This document shows, piece by piece, positions 1 to 52,800 of a stretch of DNA of 64,000 nt; positions within the stretch are counted from its first letter, which is position 1, and each line of letters opens with the position of its first letter. The stretch covers positions 18,228,538 to 18,292,537 of the forward strand of contig NC_031770.1 of assembly GCF_001522545.3 (NCBI RefSeq), in the 5' to 3' direction. The DNA comes from Parus major (lineage: Eukaryota; Chordata; Aves; Passeriformes; Paridae). The position numbers and the translations under genes are program-made. The notes below the pieces were generated by a model. The model did not search any database. It was not told the origin of the DNA and worked only from the letters and a program-made list of their open reading frames with translations.

Positions 1-321
1 ATGCCAATTTTCCTGGAAGGTAGATGGAGAGAGGGCTGAGAGGAAGCAGAGCCATGTGCCACAGCAGCCCAGCAGTTGCCAGACCTCTGCATGGCAAGGC
101 AGAGAGGGAGCAGTGCTCTGGCAGGTGTGAGTGCCCTTGTACACCTGAGGCTGGGGGAATGTCAAGCTGGAAGCTGCTGGGAAGCCTTGGCATAAGGCCA
201 GGCTTCTCCTGAGCAGTGTGGCAGCTGGGCTGCCTGAGAGGAAAGGGGAGGGGAGTAGCAGGTGGTGCTGCTGGCAGGGCACCTGTTGGTATAGTAGGGA
301 CCATTCCCTGCTCCTCCTTAC
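1..321 (-). other. Acrosin-like gene intron 2 (partial)
   Basis: This GC-rich stretch follows the GT donor of acrosin-like exon 2. I see no exon resembling the next acrosin exon on the minus strand, and nothing else that I recognise. Confidence 0.5.
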
Positions 322-878
322 CTGATGGGGTCGAAGCAGTGGGCTGCTGTGAGGACCCACTCTGCAGTGATGAGAGACCCTCCACACAGATGTCTTGTGC
401 CTGGTATTGCAGGATGCTTTAGGCTGACAATCCAGGGCCAGGCCCCTGGCATGGCATCTGCACCACCCACAACGCGTGTCGCATCATCATCATGAGCCAT
501 GTACTCATACTCATAAACCATGGGTCGGAGCCCACATATCCCTCTGCAATTAGAAAGTGATTTCCATGCTGCTTCATGGCTGAAGCTCAGCTCTCTGCCC
601 TTCCCACAAGGGCTTGCAGGCACAGCAGGCCAGGGAAGCCCATGGGCTGTGTGTCTGTCCGTGCCAGCACCTGGCTGCTGGCAAGGAGCTGAGGCTGTCC
701 CATGGTGGGTGGGAAGCTGTGGCCCGGCCATGGGGGACAGGCGGGGCCCCTGCAGGGCAGGCCCCAAGTGTTGCCGTGGCTCCCTGCCAGGGCCTGGGGC
801 CACTTACCCGCAGTTGTCCCATGTCCCGTGCACCAGCCCGGCCACGGTCAGCAGGACGAGGAGGCTGAGCCAGTTCAT
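322..878 (-). CDS. ACR: Acrosin-like serine protease, first two coding exons (partial gene)
   Basis: Two minus-strand exons join in phase: exon 1 at 878-808 and exon 2 at 543-322, with a GT-AG intron at 807-544 and a GT donor after 322. Exon 1 starts at the ATG whose complement is 876-878 and encodes a hydrophobic signal peptide ([18 protein letters not shown]), then the short light chain with its cysteines. Exon 2 carries the activation site RVVGG, the CGGSL block and the catalytic-histidine motif LTAAHC. This order is that of acrosin, a trypsin-like protease of the sperm acrosome, and the light chain resembles bird acrosin-like proteins as I remember them. The aspartate and serine of the triad would lie further left, outside the window. 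No stop or frameshift is visible, so the gene may be intact. Bird genomes can hold several acrosin-like copies, so orthology to mammalian ACR is not shown. Confidence 0.85.
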
Positions 879-1095
879 GGCTGCCAGAGGCTCGTGTGAG
901 CAGCAAGCACTGAGGGCTCCGTGCAGCAGCACAGCCACAGCCGCAATGCCCACAGCAGCCACGGTGTCCTTGGTGCCCTCGGTGCCGGGGCTGATGTCAC
1001 AGAGCGGTGGGTTCCATCTTCTGGGCACTGTGGGAGTCTAAGGCATGGGGGTCCACTGCAGGAGGAATATGATTCAAGCAACCAGAGAATGGTTT

Positions 1096-1345
1096 GTGGT
1101 GGGAAGGACCTTGGAGATCATCTTGCTCTGAACATCTTGCCATTGGGAGAGATGGAGAGCTTACAGGAGACCCCATTGCTCAGAGCCTGACTCTGAAACT
1201 TGTCCTCACACACTTTGAGGGATGGGGCACCCTAAGCTGCTTTGGGCAACCTATGCTGGTTGCCTCAGCAACCACAGTCAAGAGTTTCTTCCTAATATCT
1301 AATCTAAACCTACTCTCTCATTTTGGAGCCTTTCCCTCTTGTCAT
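1096..1345 (-). repeat. CR1 LINE fragment
   Basis: The plus strand reads like the reverse complement of the 3' part of a CR1 element. It has a diverged GGAAGGACCTTGGAGATCAT block, a 'gatggggcaccc ... ctttgggcaacct' block and the conserved AGAGTTTCTTCCTAATATCT block. It is clearly diverged, so probably old. Confidence 0.7.
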
Positions 1346-3630
1346 TTCTCGTGTTGACCCCAAAGAAATCATTACCTGCATTTCCTAAAGTGAAATTCCC
1401 TATGTAGCCTAATTATGTATTTTTGTAAACTGCATTAAGGCCTTTGTTCAGTAGGATGTACGCCAATGCGAATAATTTTTCTTACTGGAAATGTGTTAAT
1501 TTTTGCTATTAAGTGTTTATCTGAATGTCTTTAGGTACTTTCCTTAAAATTACGGCAGATATTTTTCAAAGTAGTTTGTTTTCTGTAGCCTTCTATATAT
1601 GTATAATGAATCATTAAAAATTAGGAACTATTGAAGTTATAATAAAGAAAAAGGTTTATTCTGTAGCCAAAGTGTTAATATGAGTTTTTCTGTGCTCAAG
1701 ACTGTCTTGAAATATCAGGTTATTTGCTGAGTATTGATTTCCTTATTTTATGCTTTCATTGGTATCTTGGTAGTTATTAACTTGACTTCTTCATGTACAG
1801 CAAACCAAGCAGAGATATGACAGTCTTATACTGCTCACTTTTCTCTAATGAGGAGAATTTTCATAATGCGATGAAAGCTTCACTAAAGAATGACAAACCA
1901 TGTTGTTAATTTAATTTCTTGCACACTCTTTATTAATGCAGTTGACATTACTAGTGACTGTCCATGTTACAATTCTAAAATGTCATTAAATAATTTTCTT
2001 TACAGACTTTACAAGTTTAATTAGTGCATCTCCAAATTTACCAGCCTCTTGTCTCAACTTTTCCCACACTGATCTTGTTTTCAAAGAGTATCCTTCTTAC
2101 TACTCCATATCATGTAATTCTACACCTGTTAGAAAAACCAGGATTGAACAACTGTAGTGAATAAGAAATAGATTATTCATTTGTTTAAATTCAAGTCTAA
2201 CCTGTGTATTGCTTGAGAAGCCACAGATTTGAAATGTAAACACAAAATATCTCTGTAGTTGTCAAGGGCAAAATCACTGAGCCCATACTTCTTGTCCTAG
2301 GTACAGAGGAAAAGACAGAGTTTCTAGCGCTCTCTAATTCAATACCACCTACCTCATTGCAGGGCTGTGGTTTCAGCAGGACATCTGGGGTGCTGGAAGC
2401 AGAAAACTCCTCATCTTTTTGCTGGGCTCGTGGAAGGGATTGAGACTGTGTGGCTGCTTGGCACCTAGATAAAGCCACCATGGCCACCTTAGAATCCCAT
2501 TGCTGCCACCTCAGTTATATTTATACAGAATGAATTATTCATTATGACATATTAAATTAAAGATCTAAACCAGCATAAAAGTTAAAACTACTAGTAGTGT
2601 ATAGTACAGGGTAGTGCACTATATGAAAGCAATTCTGTTCAAGCTATCAAAATGATACAATGCCAGGCTCTCTTCAGAAAGTGTGTTTGTTCCATGCTGA
2701 ATACCCTCTTGTGGGTATTGCCTCAAAGTTTTTTAGTAAAATTGTGATTCCTTCTTGGGGTCTCTCCAAGTGTTTTGTCACTTGTTGGAAGAGGGTGGAG
2801 GAGGAGGTGCTGTTCAGTGGGGTTAACTTTCCTGCTGGGTTTTAAACCAGTACATCATACAACAAAATAGCTGAAGACATTAAAAAGTTGTCAGGGTAAA
2901 TTAAAGCCAGGTTCTTTGTATATCTTACAAGAGATTTTCTGGAGTTTATAAACTGTTACAGTCTGTGCCTTTAGGACAATCCAACTGGAGCCCTCTTTGG
3001 CATGAAACTTCTCTTAGTAGAGACTTGTTTAATCTTAGAAGGTATTTAAAGACCCTGTAGAAGACCTAGACCACAAATCAAACTTGCAGAATAACTTGGA
3101 CTTTCTCTGTTATTTCTGCTTTTAGCTACATAAGACACACATCACAATCTATCTCATAAAAGAGCCGTGTGAAAAAACAAGAAACAGAATTCTTATATAC
3201 ATATATATGTGTGTGTGTGTTTGTGTGTACATATAAAGGCTAGTCAAGTAAGATCCATTAAAAAAATTCATGAAGTCTTATGCACAGGGGAATTTGTGCT
3301 TCCTCGGGATCCAGAAAACATCCTTTGGTGCTCTTCCCACCCATTCTTCTTTCTGTTTTCCCGAAGAGGAGGTTTTGGAGGCCACAGGTCAGCTGACAGT
3401 ATTGTACCAATATCACTCCACAGCAAATATAACTGCTGCTATCACTCAGATTCCTCAGTGTCCAGGAGGAAGAGAAATGCCTTGACATTACATCTAAATA
3501 AACGCTTTGTATTTGCAAGAGCAATTGAGACTGAAAGAAACCCTGTTCTCAACTAACCATAAAAGGTGTTTTCTATTCATCAACACAACATGGGGGTTTT
3601 GGGCCATGCCTGTTCATCATTAGGCCTGGA
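1346..3630. other. Intergenic region between acrosin-like gene and RAB3GAP2
   Basis: AT-rich intergenic DNA. It holds a short TA/TG microsatellite near 3194-3233. I see no exon with credible splice sites and family similarity. The open frame at 2197-2487 on the minus strand matches nothing I know. Confidence 0.5.
3194..3233. repeat. TA/TG microsatellite
   Basis: An ATATACATATATATG tract passes directly into a run of GT dinucleotides with one interruption. Confidence 0.8.
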
Positions 3631-3639
3631 TGATGAAAT

Positions 3640-3893
3640 CCAGCTGAGGGAGCTGGGGTTATTTAGCCTGGAAAAATGAAGGTTCAGGGGTGTCCTTATA
3701 GTTCTCTACAGCTACCTCAGTAGAGCTTGTGGGAAGGTGGGCGATGGCCTCTTTCCCCAGGCAGCTAGCGAAGGACAAGAGCAAATAACCTGAAGCTGCA
3801 CCAGGGGAGACTTACATCGGACGTCGGGAGAAATTTCTTCACAGAAAGCGCTATTAAACATTGTGTTCGGGCTGCCCAGGAGGGTGGCGCATT
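3640..3893 (+). repeat. CR1 LINE fragment next to the RAB3GAP2 promoter
   Basis: The plus strand follows the sense CR1 consensus: 'gctggggttatttagcctgg', then 'ctctacagctacct', a GAAATTTCTTCACAGAAAG block, and a final 'gggctgcccaggagggtgg'. The real CR1 3' end (ATTCTATGA repeats) is missing; the element stops where the GC-rich promoter begins. It ends about 170 bases before the RAB3GAP2 start codon. Confidence 0.8.
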
Positions 3894-4064
3894 CAGCGCT
3901 CTCTCCTCAGCGCCGCCCCTTCAGGCCCCGGCCCCGGCCCCGGCCCGCCCTCGCCTCCGTGGCGCGGAGCGGCGCATGCGCCGTGCGCGGGGCAGCTCCG
4001 GGCCTGAGGGAAGTGCCCGAGCGTTTCCGGGTTGGGTGGCGGCGGCACCACCGGCACCGGGAGT

Positions 4065-44699
<40,635 letters not shown>

Positions 44700-46428
44700 G
44701 CACTTGCAGAGCAGTGCAGGCTCTCACACACAGCCTGAACTTAATGAGAAGAAAATTCCACGGGGCTCTGGTTAAGAAACAGAAAGAACAGTGCTCCCCA
44801 TCCCAGAATTTCAGAAGGTAATTTTAAATTGGAGTATATTTTAAATTCTGCACTAGTAAGAGTATGTTTAGTTTCTAGTACACTTATCAGTATCTGAACT
44901 ACGTTATTTATTTCTGACTTGAGTGCTTTATGCAGTTGTTTAAGTTGGGTATATTTGACAGCAGTTTTAGTCTCTCAACACAATGACATCTTGTGAAATT
45001 CTCTATTTCATGCTGGCAGTAACTGCTGCACTTTCAATGTTCCATGTACGATTTGTTTTCCAAAAGCAACTTTAGAAATAGACCCAAGAGGAACTTCAGT
45101 CTCTGAAGTTACCATGTAAAGCCAATACTGCTTTTTCTGAAGCTCAAGCTGGTGTTGGGCTCACGCCTTGTAACTGCATTATGTGACAATGACAACTGCA
45201 CTCAATGTAGGATGAAATGTGCTGGGGTCTTATGCAATGGGAGAATAGCCTGGGAAGGAGAACCCAACTCTCCAGACATGAGTATGGACTTTTAGTCCAG
45301 CTTCCCCGTGCTGTCTCTGAGGTGCTGGACTTCAGCTACAACTGGATTTACATCGCTCTCCATTATTACTAAGCTCTGCTGAGTAGAGTCAAGGAATCTA
45401 AGCAGGTCAAGGAATGTCTTACTGTAAGATTGTTCCTCCATCTTATCACTGTAGGAGATGTAGTATGCTATGAATCTCTGCACATGTTAACTTGTAGTCA
45501 AAAATGCTTAAAAAGTTTATCCAACTCTCTGAAGATTAATAGTACTGAGTACTTTAGCCTTAAAACTCCCACTTTATTGATGGTACCTACAAGGAATCCT
45601 ATAGTGACTATCTTCACTATTGGAATGGTGTTGAACATGGTTAACTGGCATTGGTGACTCCTGTTCATTACTTGTCTGAAGGAAGCCAGGAGAGAAAAAC
45701 TGGTGTACACTTTTTATCTTTGTCAGCTGAAATTACCAGCTCCATCCTGTAACCTGCTCCTCCTGCATTATATGTAAGAAACATTTGTATCGTTCTGCCT
45801 TGCTGGAGACAGAATTTAGAACTGAGTCTTTCTGAAGTATGTGCTGCTGTCATTGAAGGGTTTGGCTTCCCCCCCCGCCCCGAAAAGGTTATGCAGGTGG
45901 CTTGCTCCACACGGCCTCCATCTGTTCTGCAGCCCCAGTTCCTGATCAGTGCACTCCAAGGCAGGTGATGAAGGATTCTTGCTTTGATATTCAATGTTTG
46001 ACTTCCTACAGATGGAGCAAAGAATAGTCAGAATTCGTAAAACACTCTGGTCTGTGTTCTATTGTACTTCTCTACTGACGTCCGTAAGTGAGGTTAAAAC
46101 AGCTGTAAAGGAGAAATGGATCATACAGGTGCCATGACCAGCTTGCCTGACAGCACCTCACACTTCTGCAGAAATGAGTGAGCTTGAAATTTGGTCATCA
46201 TGGAACCTGAGGAAAGCTGAGTGTTCCTTAGCTGCATTACATTCCTCTGTCCTGGTACAGCTGTGTAAAGGAATTTACTGTAACTGAGTATCACGTCAGA
46301 GCTGACACACTACACCAATCAAATCTGTAATGTATTGTAAGTAATACTCTGTATATAGTGCTATTTTGTGTTTAATTTGCTGTGGATCTGTGTAAATTGA
46401 TTAAATAAAATTTGAGGTTTCATTGTGT
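44700..46428 (+). other. RAB3GAP2: RAB3GAP2 3' UTR
   Basis: This non-coding sequence after the RAB3GAP2 stop extends about 1.7 kb to an AATAAA signal. I see no intron or repeat that breaks it. The cleavage point is inferred at 10-25 bases past the signal. Confidence 0.75.
46404..46409 (+). terminator. RAB3GAP2 poly(A) signal
   Basis: AATAAA is followed by a T/GT-rich stretch (TTGAGGTTTCATTGTGTCTTTT within about 30 bases), which fits a cleavage and polyadenylation site. Earlier weak signals cannot be excluded. Confidence 0.8.
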
Positions 46429-46641
46429 CTTTTCCTTCCTTTTAGGGAATGGTGGTCATCACTTTCTCTTCTGTTTTGTAGAGAGGATTGGTTCTCTGGG
46501 GTTATGCTGAACTTCCAGCTGCCAGTATAAAAACTAAATAAGAGCTGTTTCACTGGGGATTTTCTCTTATATGGAAGTGAACTTCCACAAACACAGGTTG
46601 CTAAGAACAAGTAAACCAGTCAATTATTTTTAACCACCCTT

Positions 46642-46647
46642 TTTATT
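46642..46647 (-). terminator. IARS2 poly(A) signal
   Basis: TTTATT on the plus strand gives AATAAA on the minus strand, about 195 bases past the IARS2 stop codon. The downstream minus-strand side (46620 and lower) would hold the cleavage site. Confidence 0.7.
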
Positions 46648-46678
46648 AAGCTGAAAAGTGATATACAGAAGTGGTGTG

Positions 46679-46712
46679 TATATATATATATATATGTATA
46701 TATATACATACA
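46679..46712. repeat. TA microsatellite in the IARS2 3' UTR
   Basis: An almost pure TA repeat lies between the IARS2 stop codon and its poly(A) signal. Confidence 0.85.
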
Positions 46713-46841
46713 CATAAGGTTCCCCAAAATATATGATACTCCTGCTCAGGCTGGGGCTTAAGCATCTGCTTCTCCAGGTTCCAGTATGCAGACCTGCTGC
46801 TTCAGCCACTTTGGAGCAGCTTTTGCATAGGCATTTTTTCT

Positions 46842-49800
46842 TCACGTGCTCCCCTTTCCAGCAGCAAGGACCTGGAGGCACCGTGGGCAGGGAGTGCTTG
46901 AGGACTCGGCTGTGTATCGCCTGCAGCGAGGGCATTTTGCTTTGGCAATGGGTCTGGCTATAACTTTGTATGAACATTGTTCACAGATGTCACCACCTGT
47001 CAAAGAAAGTGTCATTGCTGAGAGAGAGGCTGGAGCTGTAGGTAAGACTCAAGCCATGAACAACCCTATGTTGTAGTGCAGGAGCCTGTCTGCAATGGTT
47101 GTCTTACCTTCCAAGTTAATCAGAAAGGTCCCTTTGGTGATGTTTGCATCTGAAGGTGTGTCTTTGGGGAGCTCACTCAGCAGGGTTGTCTGGGAAGCCA
47201 TCATTATCTCGTTCAGCTGGGAAACACTGGAAGTTTCTTCAGCCTGCAGTGCCTGGGGGACAGAGAACTTTCAGACTCAGAATTTGGTTTTGTTTCTCAG
47301 AACTGTCCATTCTATGAAATAAATAATGAACTGTGGTTCCAAATCAGAGTGGATGGTTTGAACCAAGAGTCTGATTTACTCCTGCCAGGAGCAGGAGGAC
47401 AGACTTGAGCTGCAGTGTCTAAGAGAAAGGGGCCTGATGGCCAAGCAGCTGCCCATGAGCCAGTGTTCTGCTCTCCCAAGGGACAAGGCCAGCACTATCC
47501 CACCGTATGATGCTGTATTTGAGCACTGCCAGCAGGGTGATGGTGATCCTTCTCCAAGAAAACACAAAGCTGATTTTTTATTTTCAAGGTGGTCAAACAC
47601 TGGCACAAGTAGCTCAGAGAGCTGGTAGGGTCTCCATCCCCAGAAGTATCCAAAAACCAACTGGACAGAGGCCTGGACAACCTGTTCTAGCTAAGCCTGC
47701 CTGAGCATGGGGCTGTGCTATACAGGCTCCAGCAGTGCCTTCCACCCTGTTCTGCGATGCTCTGGTAAGTACAAAGCAGAAGAAAGTTTTCACACAGACA
47801 ATACTACTCTTAGTTGTATTTTTTACCTCCATTAATTCAAACAGCAATCCAGGCTCAATTACAATGATGACTTCATATTCCAAAGCGTTCTTGCCAGAGA
47901 TGGACCCAAGGAAGGAATCTCTCATTGCACATGCACCTTCTATTGCTTCCTCAATGCCAGGCTTCTTCCATGCTGAGCTTGCATTAATCCAGCCAGTACG
48001 AAACACACCCTCTGCATCTTGAAAGCAAAACAAAGCAATTCTTATTTTAGTCTATTTGAGTGTTTATGAAATGAATAAAAAAGAGTGGCATATTTCTGTA
48101 ATTGCATTCCCTGTAATTGTGCAATTCAACAGTGCACTAAAGGAATTGCTTAGCAGTGCTATGTGCTTTACCTTTCTTGTAAGGGATGTACTGGAAAACC
48201 TCCTCTGCCAAGTGGGGCAGGATGGGTGCAAAGGAGCGGACAACAATGTCCAGAGCTTCTGCCAACACTGTTTGACACGAACGACGCTTAGGATCCTTTG
48301 CTTCTTCGCAGTAGAGCCTGCAAGACAGCAGGGAAAGCTGGAAAGTATTCCTGTGTTCAAGTTTCTGCTCAACAGCCACACTTTTGGGACTGCTACTGGA
48401 TGTACAGTAAGTCTGACCCAGCCAGCCTTTCTCAGGAAAGCTTTTCTGGAGTGCCCTTCCCTAGGCAAGCACAGTGGCCTACAGGCAGGACCATTTGCAT
48501 CTTGCAGCCACAGGAAAGGAGTTTGTCCCAGGAGGGGAGATTCTCTACATACTAATTTGGGGAGAGAGAATCTGTTCTCAGGGAGCTGAGCCTGCAGCTG
48601 TCAGCTCTTTGTTCTGGTTATCTGTAAACCTTAGCATTAGGGCTTCTTTCTCTTGCCCCACTCCTCCTTTACTCATGTTTTGGCAATTAAAGATCAGTAT
48701 AACCCCCACCCCTGCTGCCCCATGAAACAGCCCTTGTAAATTTACACAGGCATCTGTCATAGTCTTGGGATTCTTTTACTGATCTGAAAAAAACAAATAA
48801 ATACACTTAGTTGCACAGCTAACTGCTCAAAGCCCTTCCTCCTCTTCCAAATTCAGATGCACACCCTTTCTAGATAGAAATATAGGTCCAAGACTCTGTC
48901 TTTAAATATTTATTTGGTTTTAAATGTGCTTGTTTGATGACCTTTTAGTGTTCAGTACCACCAGTGGACAGAAGAGAGCACAACAATGACAACCACACAG
49001 CTGAATGCACTGACAGGTCTCTGAAACACCTGTGTTTACTCAGCATTCACCTGGAACCTTATTACCTCTATTTCAGACCCATTCCTTTCTTTCTTCCCTT
49101 TTAAAGGCAGTAGGAAGGAACTCACCTGTCCTTGATCATGCTGAAATAGAAGTTAGACAAACTTCTGGAACAGAATGCTTGCAGAAGTCGAACAACTTTG
49201 CTATAATCATATTGTTTGTAAGCTTCTGTAACCTGGGAAAGGGAGGTAAGAACAGTGCATTGGTTTGCATCACACAGCATACAATGACAGCCCCTGATAA
49301 ACTAAACTTACAGAAAATGGAATCAGTGGCACAAAGTCTGGCAGAAACTTTGGAAGTTTGTTGGAGGGGAAAAAAAAGTTAAGTCAGTTAATAGTTAGGC
49401 CAAAGAAATAGTTTCCATTCAAGTTTGAGTGGAAAGAAAAGGGGAAACTATGCCCATGGTTTCAGCAGAATGGTTCTGAGTGACAGAAATTACAAAGTTC
49501 TGTACAATAGAAAATTTCCAAAGCTCTAGTTTTTGGGTTTGTTTAATATCTATCTTTGACGACTTCTAATTTGAGACCTTGGGCAGTTAGTGGGAAAATC
49601 TGGTCGACATCCAAACCAAGTTAAGAATGTTAAAGTCTTCCTCAAAAATTGAGACAGGCTTAAGGGAGTGCACATTGCATTGAAGGATCCTTTGTGGTTG
49701 TAATGTGCCTGCTTGACACACACACTTTACTCACACACCTGACGAAAATATAACCAAAGGAAAACATTACACACACGTTCATCTAAACACAATTCCCCCT

Positions 49801-52800
49801 TACCTTGCTGCCGTATTCGTGCAGTAAATGCAGCATGTATTGATCCACTATGTACATCTCTGCAGGGGGGATGGAATCTGTCTCTGGATTGAAGCCCTCC
49901 ACGTTTCCCAGCATGAAACGTAACGTATTCCGGAGCTAGGACAACCCAGAGCAATTAAACATTATTAGCCTATGCTTTAGATGAAACACAAAATGCTCAT
50001 AATTCCATCATTAACTAAAACTGACTACTTTTCAAAATGACTGTTTGAATTTTTACAAAGCCATCATGAAAAGCACATGGCAAAAGGACCTACAGAAAAA
50101 GAAAGACTGTCTATTACCAAAACACAAATATCCAAAATGAGTCTTTTTCTCAGCACATTTTTTGACCCACAGGTGTAAAAAGCAGTGGTACATCCCTAAA
50201 TAAGCTTGGAAAAGCTCTCTTTAGTCTAAAGACTGGAAAGCTCTGCAGGCAGTACACAGAGGACCTGTTGTTGGGATGAACAGTGTTGGCACTGGTGGCT
50301 CTTACCTTGTTGATGTCATCTCTGGCAGCGCTGAGCACCACAGGCCCAATCAGCACCTCCGTGAAAACATTGGATTCTGCCACCCACCAGCGGAGAACGT
50401 CAGCACCATATGGAGGATCCTTGGTGTGATCCTGGGGACAGACAGAAAAGCACAGAGATGCAGGATATCTCCAGCTGGAAGGGATTCATAGGGATCATGC
50501 AGTCCAACTCCCTGCTCCTCGCAGGACTACCTAAAACTCTGTCCCATGTGCCCAGAGGCCGCTGTGGTTGGAGGCTTCCCCCTCTTTTAGCAGGGGTTAT
50601 TGCTGAGCAGGGCTACAACCCACACCTGCAGCACTCTGTGTAGCAGTGCTAGAACCCAGGTAAGCTGAGAGAAGCTCATCTGCAGTCTGAAAGCCTTTGA
50701 ATGCTTATCATCAAAATAGCAATAATAATATCTAAAACTACATCGGTTTTTCTTCCCCTTCAAAGTGTTTTCAACTCTGAAAACAGCTTTTCTCCTTTTG
50801 AAAGAAGAGAAACAATTTTGTGTTGTAATTAATCAGGTAAGAAAGTCATTCAAGAACTGATTCTTTTGTATAGTGAGTTGCAAAATCATCTCAGCAGCCT
50901 CAGAAAGAGCAACAGCAGGACTTGGGGGGGAAAGGAAATTCAGAGAAGCACCAGCAGTGTAACCTCCCTGGCCATGGAATGAAGTTTCCAGAATCAATAA
51001 CAGCCTGAGAGCAGAGATTGCTGAGGTGCAATTGCTACATCTGACTGCTCCACTCCAGCCACACATGGTAGGCTTCAGTCAGTTTGACAGCAGAGGTTCA
51101 TGATTTTAATTTTTTTTTTTTTGTTTTTATTATTCCTCTTCTCCATTACTCCATCAACACTGGTAAAAAAGAACCATTCTACACCCTCTGCATAATTTTC
51201 TTTTCTCTTAGCAGAGAAGAAAGGTGAGGGCTTTTCTTGCACTAGAGCAGAAGCAACACAACTCAAGGTTTTCAGTCCAGCCAAATGGAACTTCAGTAGA
51301 AGTTCCTGAAAAGAGCCTGACAGAGTTCTGCCACAAGACAGCTGCAGAATCTGGCAGTGAAAGGTTCTAAGTGGCAGCTCTGAGAAACTCAGGAGCTTGA
51401 CCTACTTCGCCTCCATTGATGACGACATCAGGGTCAACCACGTTGCCAATAGATTTGGACATCTTCTCCCCTTTCTCGCCAAGAGTAAAGCCATGAACCA
51501 CCAGAGTCCTGCAGGAAAGATTTTAGTGAAAACAAAATCCCAGAGAAAAATCCATGCTAAGAATAGATTTGTAATGAGGATATTCTTAAGTCAAAGCATA
51601 CAGAAGCCCCCTGTTTTGGTGAGCCTGAGGCTTCATCCCCCGAGTTCAACCAACCATGAATATGCCCTGTACTGCCATCCAAGGAGAGCAAACAACTTTA
51701 TTTTCCTCATTTAATTTTGTTGTGCAAGCAACAGATTGTTTAGATATCCCTGTGTATTTCAGATTAATTAAAGACTAAAGTGTTATTTACTTTTTAAGCC
51801 CATACATTTCCCAAAATTGCACAGCCTCTTTGCAGCTGAGTGACATTCCCCTTCCCTATGCTCTCCATCTTCCAGGAGATAAATGGTGTGCCACAGCTCC
51901 AGCAGAACACAAGCACACAGCTATTCCAAATTCCCTACAGCCTAATGTTGAATTTACGAGTCAATGATCTTGGGAGATTTGCACACTGCACTTCCCAAAG
52001 AATTTCTTTAATTATGGGAGTGGGAAAGATAGCAAAAAGCCAGACTTGTATCTGATAATGCAATTCCTAAATAACTAAGAATGAAAATATTAAGAGAATT
52101 ATGACAGAAAAAAGTTATACAGTAAATTAATTAGAATCTAATATGAGAAAAACTTTATACTGTAAATATAAGAACATATCTCAGATACTTGGTACTGGTT
52201 TGATTTCTCTTGTTTATACACTACTTTATGCACACTTCCAAAAGCCCAGCATTCAATAAATGGACTAGAAATGTGTTTGCAATCCACACACTTACTTGTA
52301 TGGTGCCTTTTTCCTTGCTGCCACACTGGTTAAGAGAGAGGACTGAAACCAACCTCCCAGCTGGTCTTTTCCTTCAAGGTATGTATCTGCTCTTTGCTCT
52401 GCACCTTTAAAACCAGAACATTTTATTTGAAATATCAGACCTTGTATCTTAAAGCAATTAACACACAAAATCTCTGAAAGTGATTAGTAACTTTTATTCT
52501 TCTTTTTAAACCCAGTAGGTAAGTTTTCATTCATTCATTCATTCATTCATTCATTTTCAAAATGGTGTATAGTTACTTAACCATGATACAAGGGATTCAT
52601 TAGTATCACAATTTTTAAAATAATCCAAAACTTGCTACACTCCAGAATTTAACAAATAAGCTTGCTCTCTCCCAAACTAAATAATAAATTATGAAAAGAA
52701 GCTGTCACTCTCAGATTGCTTCACAAGAGTTCTCAGAATACTTTCCAAGTACTCCTAAACAAACTGGAAAACCCAAGAAAAGTTCATCTACTTTGGAATT

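Noticed and set aside
520..1041. Long plus-strand open frame over the acrosin-like exons
   Set aside because: It is the antisense shadow of GC-rich acrosin-like exons and intron. The minus strand carries the signal peptide and protease motifs with correct splice phase.
2197..2487. 96-codon minus-strand open frame in the acrosin-RAB3GAP2 intergenic region
   Set aside because: No family resemblance and no supporting splice pattern. Length is within chance for this composition.
4032..4064. In-frame extension of RAB3GAP2 upstream of the ATG at 4065
   Set aside because: It begins at TTG, not ATG. The glycine-rich extension is absent from the family, and 4065 matches the conserved N terminus.
45668..45994. 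108-codon minus-strand open frame in the RAB3GAP2 3' UTR
   Set aside because: Antisense to a UTR, with no family similarity.
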